From assembly GCF_018687715.1 (NCBI RefSeq), contig NC_056752.1, positions 41,886,501 to 41,950,500 on the forward strand: a DNA stretch of 64,000 bases, written 5' to 3'. The notes under the pieces were generated by a model. That model saw only the letters and a program-made list of their open reading frames with translations, had not been told where the DNA came from and made no database searches. This stretch comes from Carya illinoinensis. Its lineage: Eukaryota; Streptophyta; Magnoliopsida; Fagales; Juglandaceae. Positions 36,428-48,034 of the stretch are shown here, piece by piece. The translations under genes and the position numbers were made by a program. Position 1 is the stretch's first letter. Each line of letters opens with the position of its first letter.

Positions 36428-39400
36428 ATGGCGGACACCGAGGCGCAACCAAGCCGATCGAGGGACCTCGACAAGCTGCTCCTCCGCCCCGGAAATCTCG
36501 TCGGCGCTAACTTCGATCCTGGCGAAGAAGTAAAATCTACTCTCCCTCTCACTCTATCGGACATTGTCGCAAACATTTGGATTACAATTTCTTCTAATGT
36601 CATAACTTCTTACTTTTTTTTTTTCTTTTCTGGGTTTTTGCAGTTAAGAGATGACCTTGCAAAATATGCTAAAGTGTTAGTGGTAGGAGCTGGTGGGTTA
36701 GGCTGTGAGCTGCTTAAGGACTTGGCTCTCTCGGGTTTCCAAAATCTCGAGGTCATAGACATGGACAGAATTGAGGTCACCAATCTCAATCGCCAATTCC
36801 TCTTCAGGTGCTCTATTATCCTTTCTAACTTTGTCTTATTATTATTGTTATTGTTATTATATTGTTATTATTTGCTTCTGGTTTTGTCTGAATTGGAGTT
36901 TATTATTGCCCAATAGTTTTGATTCTCTCTTATATGGACGAGAATATGAATGACACCCATGGCACGAGTATTTTGAAGATGATGAAGCACTTGGGTATAG
37001 TATGCAAATTTTGTTTGTTGCAATTTTGGGTCGTTTTGCATTTTGGAGTTATCATGTATGCATCGTTCAAATCATATATGTCATCTGGTTGATGATATGT
37101 ATTTATGTATGTATTGATTACCTTTGAGGAGCAAATAAAATGGGCAAACCCTCGTATTTCCCAATTATTTCTTCACATGTTGAGGTCGAATTGCTTGATT
37201 TGAGAGGACAATTATCAAAGAATAGTCATTAATCTTTCGTATGACTGAAACCGTATATTGAAAACATCTAGAGGTGAGGTTGCTAAGATAGCGTGTACTT
37301 CATTCCGATTAAATGTTGTTGCAAATGATCATGAGCCCAAGAAATATGAAATCTTTGCAATGTATTTTCTGTGGCATCATCAAAATATTATGAGTACTTT
37401 TTACGCTGCCATCAGAGGCGGAACTAGGCATCCCTCCCAAAATTCAAAAAATTTTTAAAAAATTATTTTTTATGGTTTCTATATGAGACAGATTTTAAAA
37501 TTTAATTTTGCCACCCAAAAGACATTTTTATAATTTTACCCCAAATTGAATTTCCTGATTCTGCCCTGACTGCCATGCAAAAATGAATCCAACAGTTTCC
37601 TTTGTTTTATGTGTCATATCTCGCATTGGCTTTTCAATTTGTAGTTTGAAAATGTTATGTTGAATAATTGATTTTCCATTTAAGATTTGAAGATGTTGGT
37701 AAGCCAAAAGCTGAGGTTGCTGCAAAGCGTGTCATGGAAAGAGTCAGTGGTGTAAATATCAAGCCACATTATGGCCGAATCGAGGACAAGGAGATTGACT
37801 TTTACAGTGATTTCAGTATTATTGCCCTTGGTCTTGATTCAATTGAGGCTCGGAGCTACATCAATGCTGTAGCTTGTAGTTTTCTTGGTATGTATCCACA
37901 ACACATCTAATCAACTCACTTTTGGGCGTCTCAATTGCTACAGTTAGAGTTTTCTTGTAAACGAACACGCAAAAGGCTTACATGAATCTTGATACCGACT
38001 GGCAGCCTCCTAAAAGTTATGGGCTGGGTTCATTATGTATCACTCTCGAAGTAAATAGTTAGTATTAACTCTGTTTGTACTAATCTGCTGTGTCTCATTG
38101 TGATTTGGGAATTTTAGAGTATGATTCTGATGATAAAGCTCGAGAAGAAACGATTAAACCTATGGTAGATGGTGGGACTGAAGGTTTCAAGGGCCATGCT
38201 AGGGTTATATTGCCAGGGGTCACACCTTGCTTTGAGTGCACCATCTGGCTTTTCCCCCCTCAAGTAAAATTTCCCTTATGCACCCTCGCTGAAACTCCTA
38301 GAACCGCTGCTCATTGTATTGAATATGCCCACTTAATCAAGTGGGATGAGGTAATAATTTGCTCATTATTGACTCTTTTCCCTTTTTCCAAATTGTTAGT
38401 TTTAAACTGATTCCTCTATATTTGTTAAACAAAAAATTGATCTCTATTATCTAAACATGCATCTCATTTGTAGGTTCATAGTGGAAAGGCTTTTGATCCA
38501 GATGACCCAGAACATATGAAGTGGGTCTATAACGAGGTTGATAAAATGGTGTTATCTAGTGACTTTTTTCTTAATATATATTTTCATTATTGGTCATGTG
38601 GTTTATGCTACCCATGTTTGTAGGCTGTCAAGAGAGCTGAGCTTTTTGGTATCCCAGGGGTTACATATTCTCTTACTCAGGTATATTTATCAGGATATCA
38701 GTATAAATTACTCAAAAGCTTAATTTGTTTTCTATATTCTTCCCATTTCCCTGTGGTTGGATTTGTTGTTCTTTGGTTACCATATATTTTCAAAATCCAT
38801 TTAAGAATACTTTACCTTTTGGTGCCCGCTGTAACTATATGTTACCATCATGCTTGTGAAAATTGTTTATTTTTCACTTGAAGTTCTTTTATATACAGTT
38901 TCCAGAATTCATTAAAAAAGTGAGGGTCAAAGTTTAGATGCTTATATATGTTGCTTGACCTTGATGTTTACAGGGGGTCGTGAAGAATATTATTCCAGCT
39001 ATTGCTTCCACCAATGCAATTATCTCAGCTGCTTGTACACTTGAAACATTGAAGCTTGCATCAGGATGCAGCAAAACTCTGTCAAACTATTTAACGTGAG
39101 TCATGCTTTTTCCTTTATTTTTTGCTTAGCAACGAACTCTGTAGAATATTTTCCTTGATGTGTTGACTCCATTTGAGTATGGAACCAGGGGGTCATGGTC
39201 CCCTGGTTATATGTCCATGATGTCTTTATGTTTAAGGGAATTGAAAACTTGAACCCATTGCAGAAATTAAATGCACCTTAGTCTTAACCTGTTGGCTGTT
39301 TCTCTCACATGCAATCAAGAGAATAGATGATGAAAATGGTTTTTTATAAAGATTTTGTAACCTACCCTGATTTTAAAATCTGATTATAGTGAAAAAAAAA

Positions 39401-42400
39401 CTATAGAAAAAGCATTGTACAAATGAAAGATATTGAAAAGAGCTCTGCTAGCGGGCTGCCTGAGTGTTACCGCCTGGTGTGCCCGCTTGATGTGGCATGC
39501 CACGTGGCTTACTTTTAGGGGGGGAAAAAAAACACTAGCAGACCGCAAAACCAATACCGAGCGGAATATTTTGGATTTGAAGATCTAGAACCATAGACTA
39601 GAGGCTCCCCCTTGCCTCCCTCTCTTCCTCATGTTGCCGGACCCATTTCCGGAGAAAATCTTGTTCTTCAAGGTTTCACCAGCAACAGCCCAAGTGTTGG
39701 CAGCAATTGAAGCTCACTTCGGGATTGAGAAACTGGATGACAGCATCGTCCTTGAAAATGTCAACTTCTTCAGTGGTTGGCTTTTGGTGCTTCTATTCTC
39801 CGTTTCATAATTCTTTAATCTGCACTTCATACTTCTCAAAGATGGATCATGAGAGGCTCCTGAAAATGGCTAGTGCCAGTTGGTGGAAAAGGAAGCGTGC
39901 GAAGAAAAAAGAAGTCTGTCCACAAAGCCACTGGAAGAAATCTCTCTGCCGTTGGGTTTGGCTTGTCTAGGCATGGGTTTGGTTTTTGCCATTGGGTTTG
40001 GTTTGTCTAGGCATGGGTTTGGTTTTTTTTTAATAACTTAACGAAGTGGCATGCAACATGGCATACCACCACGTCCTTGGGGAAACTAGAGAGGTAATAG
40101 TGGGCCGGCAGAGCAGCATTTTCCTATTGAAAAACCCCTAGTGGTTGGCTTAAGTGGTAAAGGCTTTGGTCTTAGTGGCATGTTCCCTCCAGGTCTAAGG
40201 TTCGATTCCTCTTGGGTGCAAACAATTTCTAGGGGCCATCGGATTGGGGGAACTTTCCCTTGAATTACCAGAGTTGTACTTGTGGGAAACTCCTTGCCAA
40301 GGGTCTATGCATCTCTGGGATTAGTTGGGACTTAGTTCTTGAACACCAGTTCTTGAACACCTGGTGCCAATAATAAAAAAAAGATATTGAAACATGTTTG
40401 ACATTGTCTTTTTTACCTTTCAAATGGAGGTTTGGGGTACATAGCCCATCTAGCAATGCGGTGGGGAAAGTTAAAAGCTTTGAATTGGTGCTTGTCCCAA
40501 ATTTAAAAGTATGCCTTTTCACACTCCCAAATGTGTGGCCAAAAGGACTCTATACCCTAATGTCGCAATGGGGTTACTCATGATTTTTATCACTATAGTT
40601 ACAGTTATTTTAATGTTGAAAATTAGGTTTGTTCTATCAAAATAAAGAATCTTCTTCATACAGCCCAGAATCAAAAGTCAATACAGTTGGTGAACAGTGC
40701 AAAAATCCAACCCATTTTGATACCCATTTACCTATAGCCCTTAATTTGATCCAATAAACCATGCACCAAAAAAAAAAAAAAAAGGAAGAAAAACTGAACT
40801 AGCATGTGAGAACAGCCTCCCTTTTCCCTCATTCATGCTTTGGCCCCGTGATTAGAAATTCTGGTTCCATCCTCGATGATGAGTATGTGTTATAAGTACA
40901 ATTGTTGGTGCATTCATAATCATCTGATCAGGATCTGGGCGTTTGGATAAATGGCTTTATGTCTTGCATAGTTTGGAGACTGAAACTAAAATTATTTTTC
41001 ATTCTCATTTACTTGGTTACTAGTCTTGTTTTGTACATAAACACAGTGACAATAACAGGTTTTTTGAAGCATCACACAAAGGAAAGTGTGGAAGTAGAAA
41101 AAATTAGGAAAATCTCAGTTACATATGTCTTTGTGGTTCTGGTAGTAAAATTACTCAACTGATTTTTTTTGGTCTGAAAATGGTTTTGGTCTCTTTCATT
41201 GTCTGACTTCTGCGAGTCATCAATGGATCCTTAAGTAGCCTGCATTCTTGTATAACCACTTCTTTATTTCAACATTTCAGCAACACATTTGTTTCTTATC
41301 TTCACAACATTAGTACCATAGAGCATGGATGTCCATAAAGTTGTCTCATGAGGCATTTTTTTTCACTTGATAGAACGCCTGCTACATGGCAATCTGTAAG
41401 CTATTTGGTACTTAATCTATATTTACTAAAAAAAATTGGTATGTCACTTCTGTTTGATCCTACCTTGTGGATGATTGATCTAACATAATCAAAATGGGCT
41501 GTTTTGCATCTTTTGTACTTGTTACAACCCCTCATTACTTCTAATTTTCTTTAAGTTACATTTTCCAAACTTTGAACTTCTTTTTTAAATTTCATGTCAG
41601 TTATTAGTTCTAGATATTTTCATTACAATCTAACATACCATATCAAGTTACATTGGTTTGTAAGATCTCTTTATACATCAAGCATTTCACTTTTCTATTT
41701 CATAGAGTTTAATATACATTTTTTTTTTGTATAAGTAAAAAGTTTATTGTTCCATGTAAATAGGCAAAGCCTGAGTATACAGGAAGTATACATAGAAGAG
41801 CCTAGTTACCACACTACGTGTTACTGATAGTAGTGTACAAAACATTAAGACTCGTTCCATTCCATACAATAGAAGAAGCCCAAAGCAACAAAGTATGAAA
41901 GAAAAAATCCCTAAAGCTGTCCGGAGAGCGTTCCCTATCCTCAAAACATCGGTCATTTCTTTCGGTCCATGTGCACCACATTAAACATAAGGGTACCATC
42001 TTCCATACAGCAACGATCTGGCGATTGCCCCGAATCCCTCGCCAACAAAACAAAAGATCTCTCACCCTTTTAGGCATGACCCATGCAAGAGTTTAATATA
42101 CATTCAAGCTTATGCTTGAGCTTTAGAGAGATTTTTTTATTTATTTTTTCATAAAATGCTTTAGAGAGTTGAATTTCACAGTTGTCAGAACTGAAGCTCG
42201 TGTTTTGTTTTAGTCAATTGAAGCAAGGAAGTTAATGAACTTGGTGTTCAATTTTGAAGGTGGAAAAATAAACTTCACGAATTTCTGTGTGTTTCTTTCC
42301 CTTTTTTTCTTCTTTTATTGGGTGGTGGTTTTAATTTCTCTAATCAATCATCTGACAAACTTTACAAACTGATCTAAATCTTTGTAGGTATAATGGGGCA

Positions 42401-43263
42401 GAAGGTCTTCATACTAAAGTAACTGAATTTGTAAGGGACAAGGACTGCCTTGTATGTGGTCCAGGTGTTCTTATTGAGCTAGAAACGTCAATTACCCTGC
42501 AAAAGGTGATTTTAATTTACAGTGTTTAAATTTATTAAAGATGGACACCCCAAATTTAGTGATACCTTTTCTACTTCGTTCCACTTGCTTCTCCAAATCT
42601 AACGTCCAGACTCCATATGTTTTTATGCTTTTCGCTAGCTGTTTGATGTTGTCTCCTCTCACGATTCTTTCAATAAAAATGATTTAGTTTACTTGGTATT
42701 CGATTATGGAGGATGCTGCCATAACATAGTTCAGCAGCCACTGGATGTGCATGTTATGTACATTTTAGCATTTAACAATAAACGTATGCTGCTGTACACC
42801 CCAAAAATGGTACAGCTCAAATTTTCGTTTGATAAAGTCGGCACAATGAAGTTTTGTCGTATTTCTCAAAACGGAGCTAGCGTTTATAAGCATGCTAAAA
42901 GCATTTTGAGTCTGAATTATATTTGCTATTTTAGCTTACTTAATGCTTGTCCTGATTCACTTTTTGTGGCAACAGTTCATTGGCCTACTCGAAGAGCACC
43001 CTAAGCTGCTATTATCAAAAGCTAGCGTCACACACCAACGAAACAATCTGTATATGCAAGCACCTCCCGTACTGGAAGAGATGACTCGATCCAACCTAAG
43101 TCTACCACTTTTTGACCTAATGGGTAAAACTACAAAGACTACCCTCCACGTGACTGGGACAACCAGCAAGAACGACAAGAAGACCTCTGCTCTGAGAAAA
43201 TTGCGTGTTGTTTTTAAGGGAGTTGATGGGGTTACAGACATGGATACAGCTGGTGGAGCCTAA
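36428..43263 (+). CDS. ECR1: NEDD8-activating enzyme E1 catalytic subunit (ECR1/UBA3)
   Basis: Nine exons join in frame: 36428-36529, 36644-36807, 37685-37887, 38118-38350, 38474-38536, 38624-38680, 38974-39095, 42388-42505 and 42976-43263, giving 449 aa. ECR1 pairs with AXR1, adenylates NEDD8/RUB and passes it to the E2 RCE1, which activates cullin-RING ligases. The nucleotide-binding loop is [10 protein letters not shown] (Gly49-Gly54). [16 protein letters not shown] follows. The catalytic Cys is in FPLCTLAE (Cys211). Zinc ligands are PCFEC (Cys194, Cys197) and CLVC (Cys335, Cys338). The C-terminal ubiquitin-like fold ends [11 protein letters not shown]. All key residues are present. Intron 7 is 3.3 kb and full of transposons. 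Confidence 0.96.
37405..37576. mobile_element. 156-bp hAT-type MITE in ECR1 intron 2
   Basis: The element spans 37413-37568. The left end CAGAGGCGGAACTAGG and right end CCTGATTCTGCCCTG are imperfect inverted repeats of the hAT Tip100 type. The flanks GCTGCCAT (37405-37412) and ACTGCCAT (37569-37576) match 7 of 8. Confidence 0.75.
39431..40133. mobile_element. Mutator-like non-autonomous element in ECR1 intron 7
   Basis: The element spans 39440-40124. GCTCTGCTAGCGGGC at the left and GGCCGGCAGAGC at the right are short inverted ends, and CATGCCACGTGG/CATGGCATACCACCACG sits subterminally in reverse. The flanks TATTGAAAA at 39431-39439 and 40125-40133 are identical; 9 bp is the Mutator length. 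The interior (39630-39960) has GC-richer, gene-like sequence, possibly captured. The family is inferred. Confidence 0.55.
40134..40384 (+). mobile_element. tRNA-derived SINE in ECR1 intron 7
   Basis: The head has polymerase III promoter boxes: box A-like TGGCTTAAGTGGTAAAGGC (about 40146-40164) and box B GGTTCGATTCC (40199-40209), about 50 bases apart as in tRNA-derived SINEs. The tail is AATAATAAAAAAA. TATTGAAA flanks it at 40125-40132 and 40385-40392. Confidence 0.85.
41704..42104 (-). mobile_element. 5'-truncated LINE in ECR1 intron 7, minus strand
   Basis: The body is 41721-42087. Its minus-strand frame reads [20 protein letters not shown], the Trp-rich zf-RVT-type end of plant LINE polyproteins. 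The poly(A) tail appears as T10 at the left border. The exact 17-bp duplication AGAGTTTAATATACATT lies at 41704-41720 and 42088-42104. It is an antisense insertion relative to ECR1. Confidence 0.92.
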
Positions 43264-43967
43264 TTTTCACTTGAAAATTTAGGGCATTGAAAGGTCAATT
43301 GGTGAGGCCTAGGGTTAGTTCGATTTGATTGTGTAAAATTTTTCCATAGATGACTGTTCTAAAGAATATTTGAAGCGGTGAATTTCTTACCAAGAGAACA
43401 GAGCTAGTTTACATATTTTTTAATTTTCAGGCATGACTTGCTCGGATTAGATTGGTGATGATCCCATAATGGTCATTTGAATTTTCTTTCGCCCATGTGT
43501 ACATGTTAAAAGTTCCTCTCACGAATACTTTTGACTAACTTGAGTAATTGGGGCTAAGAAACCAATTGATGAGCGTATGGAGCAGAGCAGGGGCAATCAT
43601 CTAAATAAGAAGATGCCAAATCCAAGTCCATTCAAACGGCGAGAAGAATTCCAGGCCACAAAAAAATACTCTCAACTTGGTATACCGTATTGGACAAAAG
43701 TCTCGCGGACGAAAACCCGAGATAGTTAAAAATAGAGCGAGACAGATTTCCAGAGGGAAATGAGAGACCGAAGTACAGCCAACAAGGCCTCTGAGCCAGA
43801 TTGGACTTACATGGGAGGCAGACAGCTAAGGCGTTTTACATACAAATTATACGTACAGTTGTTCTTTTGTGCTGGATCCTGACCTATGTTTATCTTCAAA
43901 GCTTTGGATAAATACCAGCTAAGGAAGATGTTTCTTCAGCATATATATTTGCTGGCTTTTTTATCAA

Positions 43968-43998
<31 letters not shown>

Positions 43999-45652
43999 TA
44001 TTTGCTGGCTTTGAAACAAAAGGTTTCTTCTGGCAGTAGTCCTTGGAATGATGTTTTATACTTTTATATCCACCATTTCATTGACATTGAAATCTCTCGG
44101 CTTTTGTACTTGTTTCCCCGTAGAGAACTGGTTAGGATTTGACCACACATGTTGCCAGCTCATAAATTTATATAATCAAATTGCCAACTTAAACTTAGGA
44201 TCCCCCTTCCAACCTAAAAGGAAGAATCCAAAGATGAACAGAGAGCCAGCAAAGTCACAAGTACAATTTACCGTTGAATTCCAAAAAATGATGAAAGACA
44301 TGATAGCTAATGCTCATATTTCATGGTATAATTAAGAATAACCGATGTCATAATGAGGGGTCGTGAAGAGCCATGCACCATCATGCTGCAAAATGAGAGG
44401 GTCCTGGCCTTCTATCAGCCAGCAAACAGTATGTAATGAGTACTTGATTATGAAACATGCTATCCACTAAATGCACGAAATATGAAAAATGGAAAGAAAA
44501 TAGTGTTATCTTTCGTGTTTATTGGATTCTCTCTCTCTCTCTCCTCTTTTTTTTTTTTTGTCCTGAGAGTTAGAAAATAGAATTCTCACAACCGTAGGTT
44601 CAATTAATGGCCCGTGACCCTTCAAGTTCATGTCGAGCTGTACCAACGATCTGTCTTCTTAATTATGACTACTGGCCCCGCACCACAAGTCTTTCACTGC
44701 AACAAGGTTCCCCTGTGGCAAATGAATCTATCTTATTGACCTACTGCTTGGAGTGGTAGTGCTTGGAGCTTCACTTATTATGGGCACTGGGCAACATGGT
44801 TGTCTGTCTCCTCTAATATAATGTCATTCAAGGCTTCAACCCACCTTAAAACTTCTAGGTAACGAATACAATACCAATTTTAAAAAAGAAAAACTTTTCA
44901 TTCTTTCTTTACTGAATAGTGGACCAGTGGTCCTACTTGCACAGGTCCTTTTCAATTTCTCTGCTTTTTTTTTTTTTTTTGGTAACTTTCATTTATATTA
45001 AAACATCCTTCATTTCTTCCTCAATTTCTGCCGCCAGTTAATTTATTGGATATCTTAGTGCTTGAGCTGCGCATAAAGAGCTAGCCAAAGTTTCCTCTGG
45101 ACATTATTACCCCATTAAAAATTTAGTTTATTAAGATGTAGAGGACTATGAATTATGAACCATATACGTAGCTTGTGTCATTTGGGTAAAGGATGAGAGA
45201 GATGGCTCTGAATGACAAGCAAGAGTGGTGGAGATTAAGGCTATCTTAGATCGGATAGCTGGGCGTGGGTACCTGCCGGCTGTTCCTCATCCCTTCTTCA
45301 ACTGGATAATATCATAACACACTTCATGATTCTTGAGGATTAAGTGGGGCTTAGCCAGATTTTCCAACTATATCACCGACCCCACCACCCCACATGCACA
45401 TGTATCTCTACTTCTTTCTTACTACCACTGCTGCTGCTACATCCATGAAATACTTCAACTTACCCATCCCAGGCCACTCTTCCCCCTATTTAAACCCTAT
45501 TTATCTCATTGAGTTGGAGAAAAGAGAAAAAAAGAAAGAAAGAAAGAAGCTAGAGATACTAAAAAATGTAAGAGCATAGAATTTCATCCCTGACCTTGTA
45601 CCCAGTAGACAAACAAGATCTTAATCTGCTACATCTAGTTTGAGTAGAGATC
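43264..45652. other. ECR1 3' flank and upstream region of the small gene
   Basis: The ECR1 3'UTR probably covers the first 250-300 bases. A micro-LINE scar with an AT microsatellite is at 43941-44012. T and TC homopolymer stretches are at about 44530-44560 and 44963-44980. The segment 45480-45652 is the likely 5' leader of the next gene, with an AAAGAAAGAAAGAAAG run. No other gene was recognised. Confidence 0.4.
43941..44012 (+). mobile_element. Micro-LINE scar with about 19-bp duplication and AT microsatellite
   Basis: ATATATATTTGCTGGCTTT at 43941-43959 recurs at 43994-44012. Between them is TTTATCAAAAAAAAAAA, followed by an (AT)n run that has probably expanded from the duplicated ATATAT. 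Confidence 0.6.
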
Positions 45653-46147
45653 ATGGAAGGGGCTGTGGAAGTTGAAGATGATTTGTTCTTCGCAGATTTA
45701 AACAAACAGATCTCTCTTCTAATCATGGACGACGAGGAGGACGACCAAGTTGCAAACTGTCCAGTGTCTTTCCAGGTTCTTCTTCATCTCCTCGATCTCT
45801 TGAAACGTTTAGGAAGTAGGACTTTCCCGTATTACGTACGTACACAGTTGAGTTTTCTTATATATGGTAAGAAAGGTTAGCGAGTGTGGTTGTGAATATA
45901 TATGCAGAATTACTCTCGAGCAATCCATCCACCAGAGCGATTTCCTCCAATTCTGTACGAGCAAACATGCCGAAGAGAAAGCAAAGGGACCGGAGTTTTC
46001 ATCCCTCAGTTGTCACAGCCTAGAAGGAAGCACAGACAAGGAAGATCATTTGCTTCTTACAACACAATATCCCGTAGAAAGCCTGATACTTCAAGGATGG
46101 TTTCTCAAGATTCTTCGAACCATTCTTTCAAACCGAGAAAAGGTTGA
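45653..46147 (+). CDS. Small uncharacterised plant-specific protein (At3g06070/At5g19190-like)
   Basis: Two exons, 45653-45775 and 45908-46147, join in phase 0 across a 132-bp GT-AG intron to give 120 aa. The N-terminal half is acidic (DDLFFADLNKQISLLIMDDE, then EDD); the C-terminal half is basic with the block CRRESKGTGVFIPQ and QPRRKHRQGRSFASYNT. I recall this two-block pattern from a small family of land-plant proteins of unknown role. No signal peptide or membrane segment is seen. The position between ECR1 and TSC10 matches Arabidopsis At5g19190, recalled rather than checked. Continuing exon 1 without splicing soon meets a stop, which supports the intron. Confidence 0.82.
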
Positions 46148-47846
46148 TGATCAGTAGAGTCGACCCTTATGAAATGTATAATTGAATAATTTCTACTAAT
46201 TCAATAATTAGGCAAGAATCCTAAAATATTAAGATTTGTAAATGGCGATCATGGAGAGGTTTGTCAAAAGGTTTCTACTCCCCTCCAATATTTGTGAAAG
46301 ATAGGCATGTATTGCTAGCTGTTAATTATGTATTTGGTACACATGAGGTTAAGCTTTTAATTGTACCGTTAAGGGATTGATCATCGATTTCATTTTTTTT
46401 TAGACACAGAACTTCTGCTGTTCAACAGACAACAATGACCAAATTATTAAAGAAGATAGTTGGCAACGTTAATGGCAAAATATTTGTATCTTCTTTTGGG
46501 TCCACACCTGCAGACATAAATAATACAACATCGAATGGTACAAAAGACTTTGGTTTTAAGTGACTGAACCGCTCAAATCACAGCAATCTTCTTCTTTTGC
46601 TCTTCTTATTTTGCTGAGATGATGAAAGCCAGATTTTTCAGTTAGGATAAAGATGTACTTAGCTGCAACCTTCAAAAGTTAAGTGCATTCGCTGGTTGAA
46701 TCTACGTGGGGGAGAAGATTTTATGTTTTCACAAGGATAAAGGGGGAAAAAAGAGAGATTCTGTGCGTAGCCCCAGCTTTTGAGCAATTTTCTGGTTGTA
46801 ATCCAACCTAAAAGAAAAAGAAACTAAGATACCAAAATATGCTCCAGCTCCCTCTGGTTATTGGATTCCGTCGGAGCTAGCGGCAAGAAGATAGATGCAT
46901 AATTGCAGGCATCAAACTTTCAAATTTACCATTTCTCATGATATTCTGTTGACTTACTCTCTGCTTTTACCAATTATTTGGAAGCTTTAGCCTAACACTA
47001 TTAGGTGTGTCTGGCGCCATGGCCCCCAGATTCTCATCCTACACTAAACTTTGTTTGAAAGCCAACGGTAAACTTCTCATCGATTCTTACTGCATATACT
47101 CCCCACCTTTGAGTACGTGGAAAATGCCTGAAATATAATGCAATACTTTCTCATAGAAATTGTTCAATGAAACCTTCAATCAAACGAGTTCCCAGTACCA
47201 TTTTCAAAGATTTAACTGCTATATATATATATATATAGGATTAATAAAAACAAAAGATGGGTATTATAACGTTTGTTAATGTAACTACATTTCAGTTTCT
47301 TTCTCAATTTGCCAAATTATCAGTTCCATAGTTGGCAAACCTTCATGTCAAATGACATTTTGTTTAAAACGGAACTCCGTATGAAGAAATTGAGATCCCA
47401 AATTTGTCTGGCTAGATGGCTAGAACATATATTATTTTAGACTAAACTAGTGATCAAGTCATGAAACGCACAGAATGAAATAAAGGAGTAGAAACAAAGG
47501 TACAGATATGGATTAGGTACGGAGTATTTGCTTTAATCTGCTTTGAAATCAAATACCAGTACACTTCCTCCATATATAGGTGCCACTCTTCGAAGTTTCA
47601 AACAATTGCTAAATCATTTAACAGACAATATGAATGTTGTGGGTGTCCACACTCCTTCCCACCCCCTATGACTTTATACACACAATTGGTAAGCAGTAGC
47701 TTTCAAAAGGTGGACTCCAACTGGCACGATGAGATCAAAAATAGTCCAAAATGATGCAGTATTTGAACCCACCCAAATTTGGAAAGAACAAACTCCACCC
47801 CTAACAATTTAGAATAATGCTAGTCTCATCGCCCCTAGAGCGGTAG
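46148..47846. other. 3' flank of the small gene and intergenic DNA
   Basis: AT-rich DNA with a short (TA)n at about 47222-47237. No gene, RNA or clear repeat was seen. Confidence 0.4.
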
Positions 47847-48034
47847 TGTCAAGACCCCAACAAAAATTGTACTAAGACAAGGTCGTAGACATACATGGAC
47901 AATTGAGATTTGGCCACTTATGGGGTCAAGTCTAGTTTTAAATGACTTCTCTAAAGGTCTAGTGCATACCTTAGGAAGATTGTGGGAAATGCATGGGTCA
48001 ATTGGAATGTGGCTCACATGTTTTCATTTGACTA

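Noticed and set aside
40134..40220. tRNA-like sequence with A and B boxes
   Set aside because: It does not form a cloverleaf with an anticodon stem by eye and is followed by a SINE body, A tail and target duplication; it is a SINE head, not a tRNA gene.
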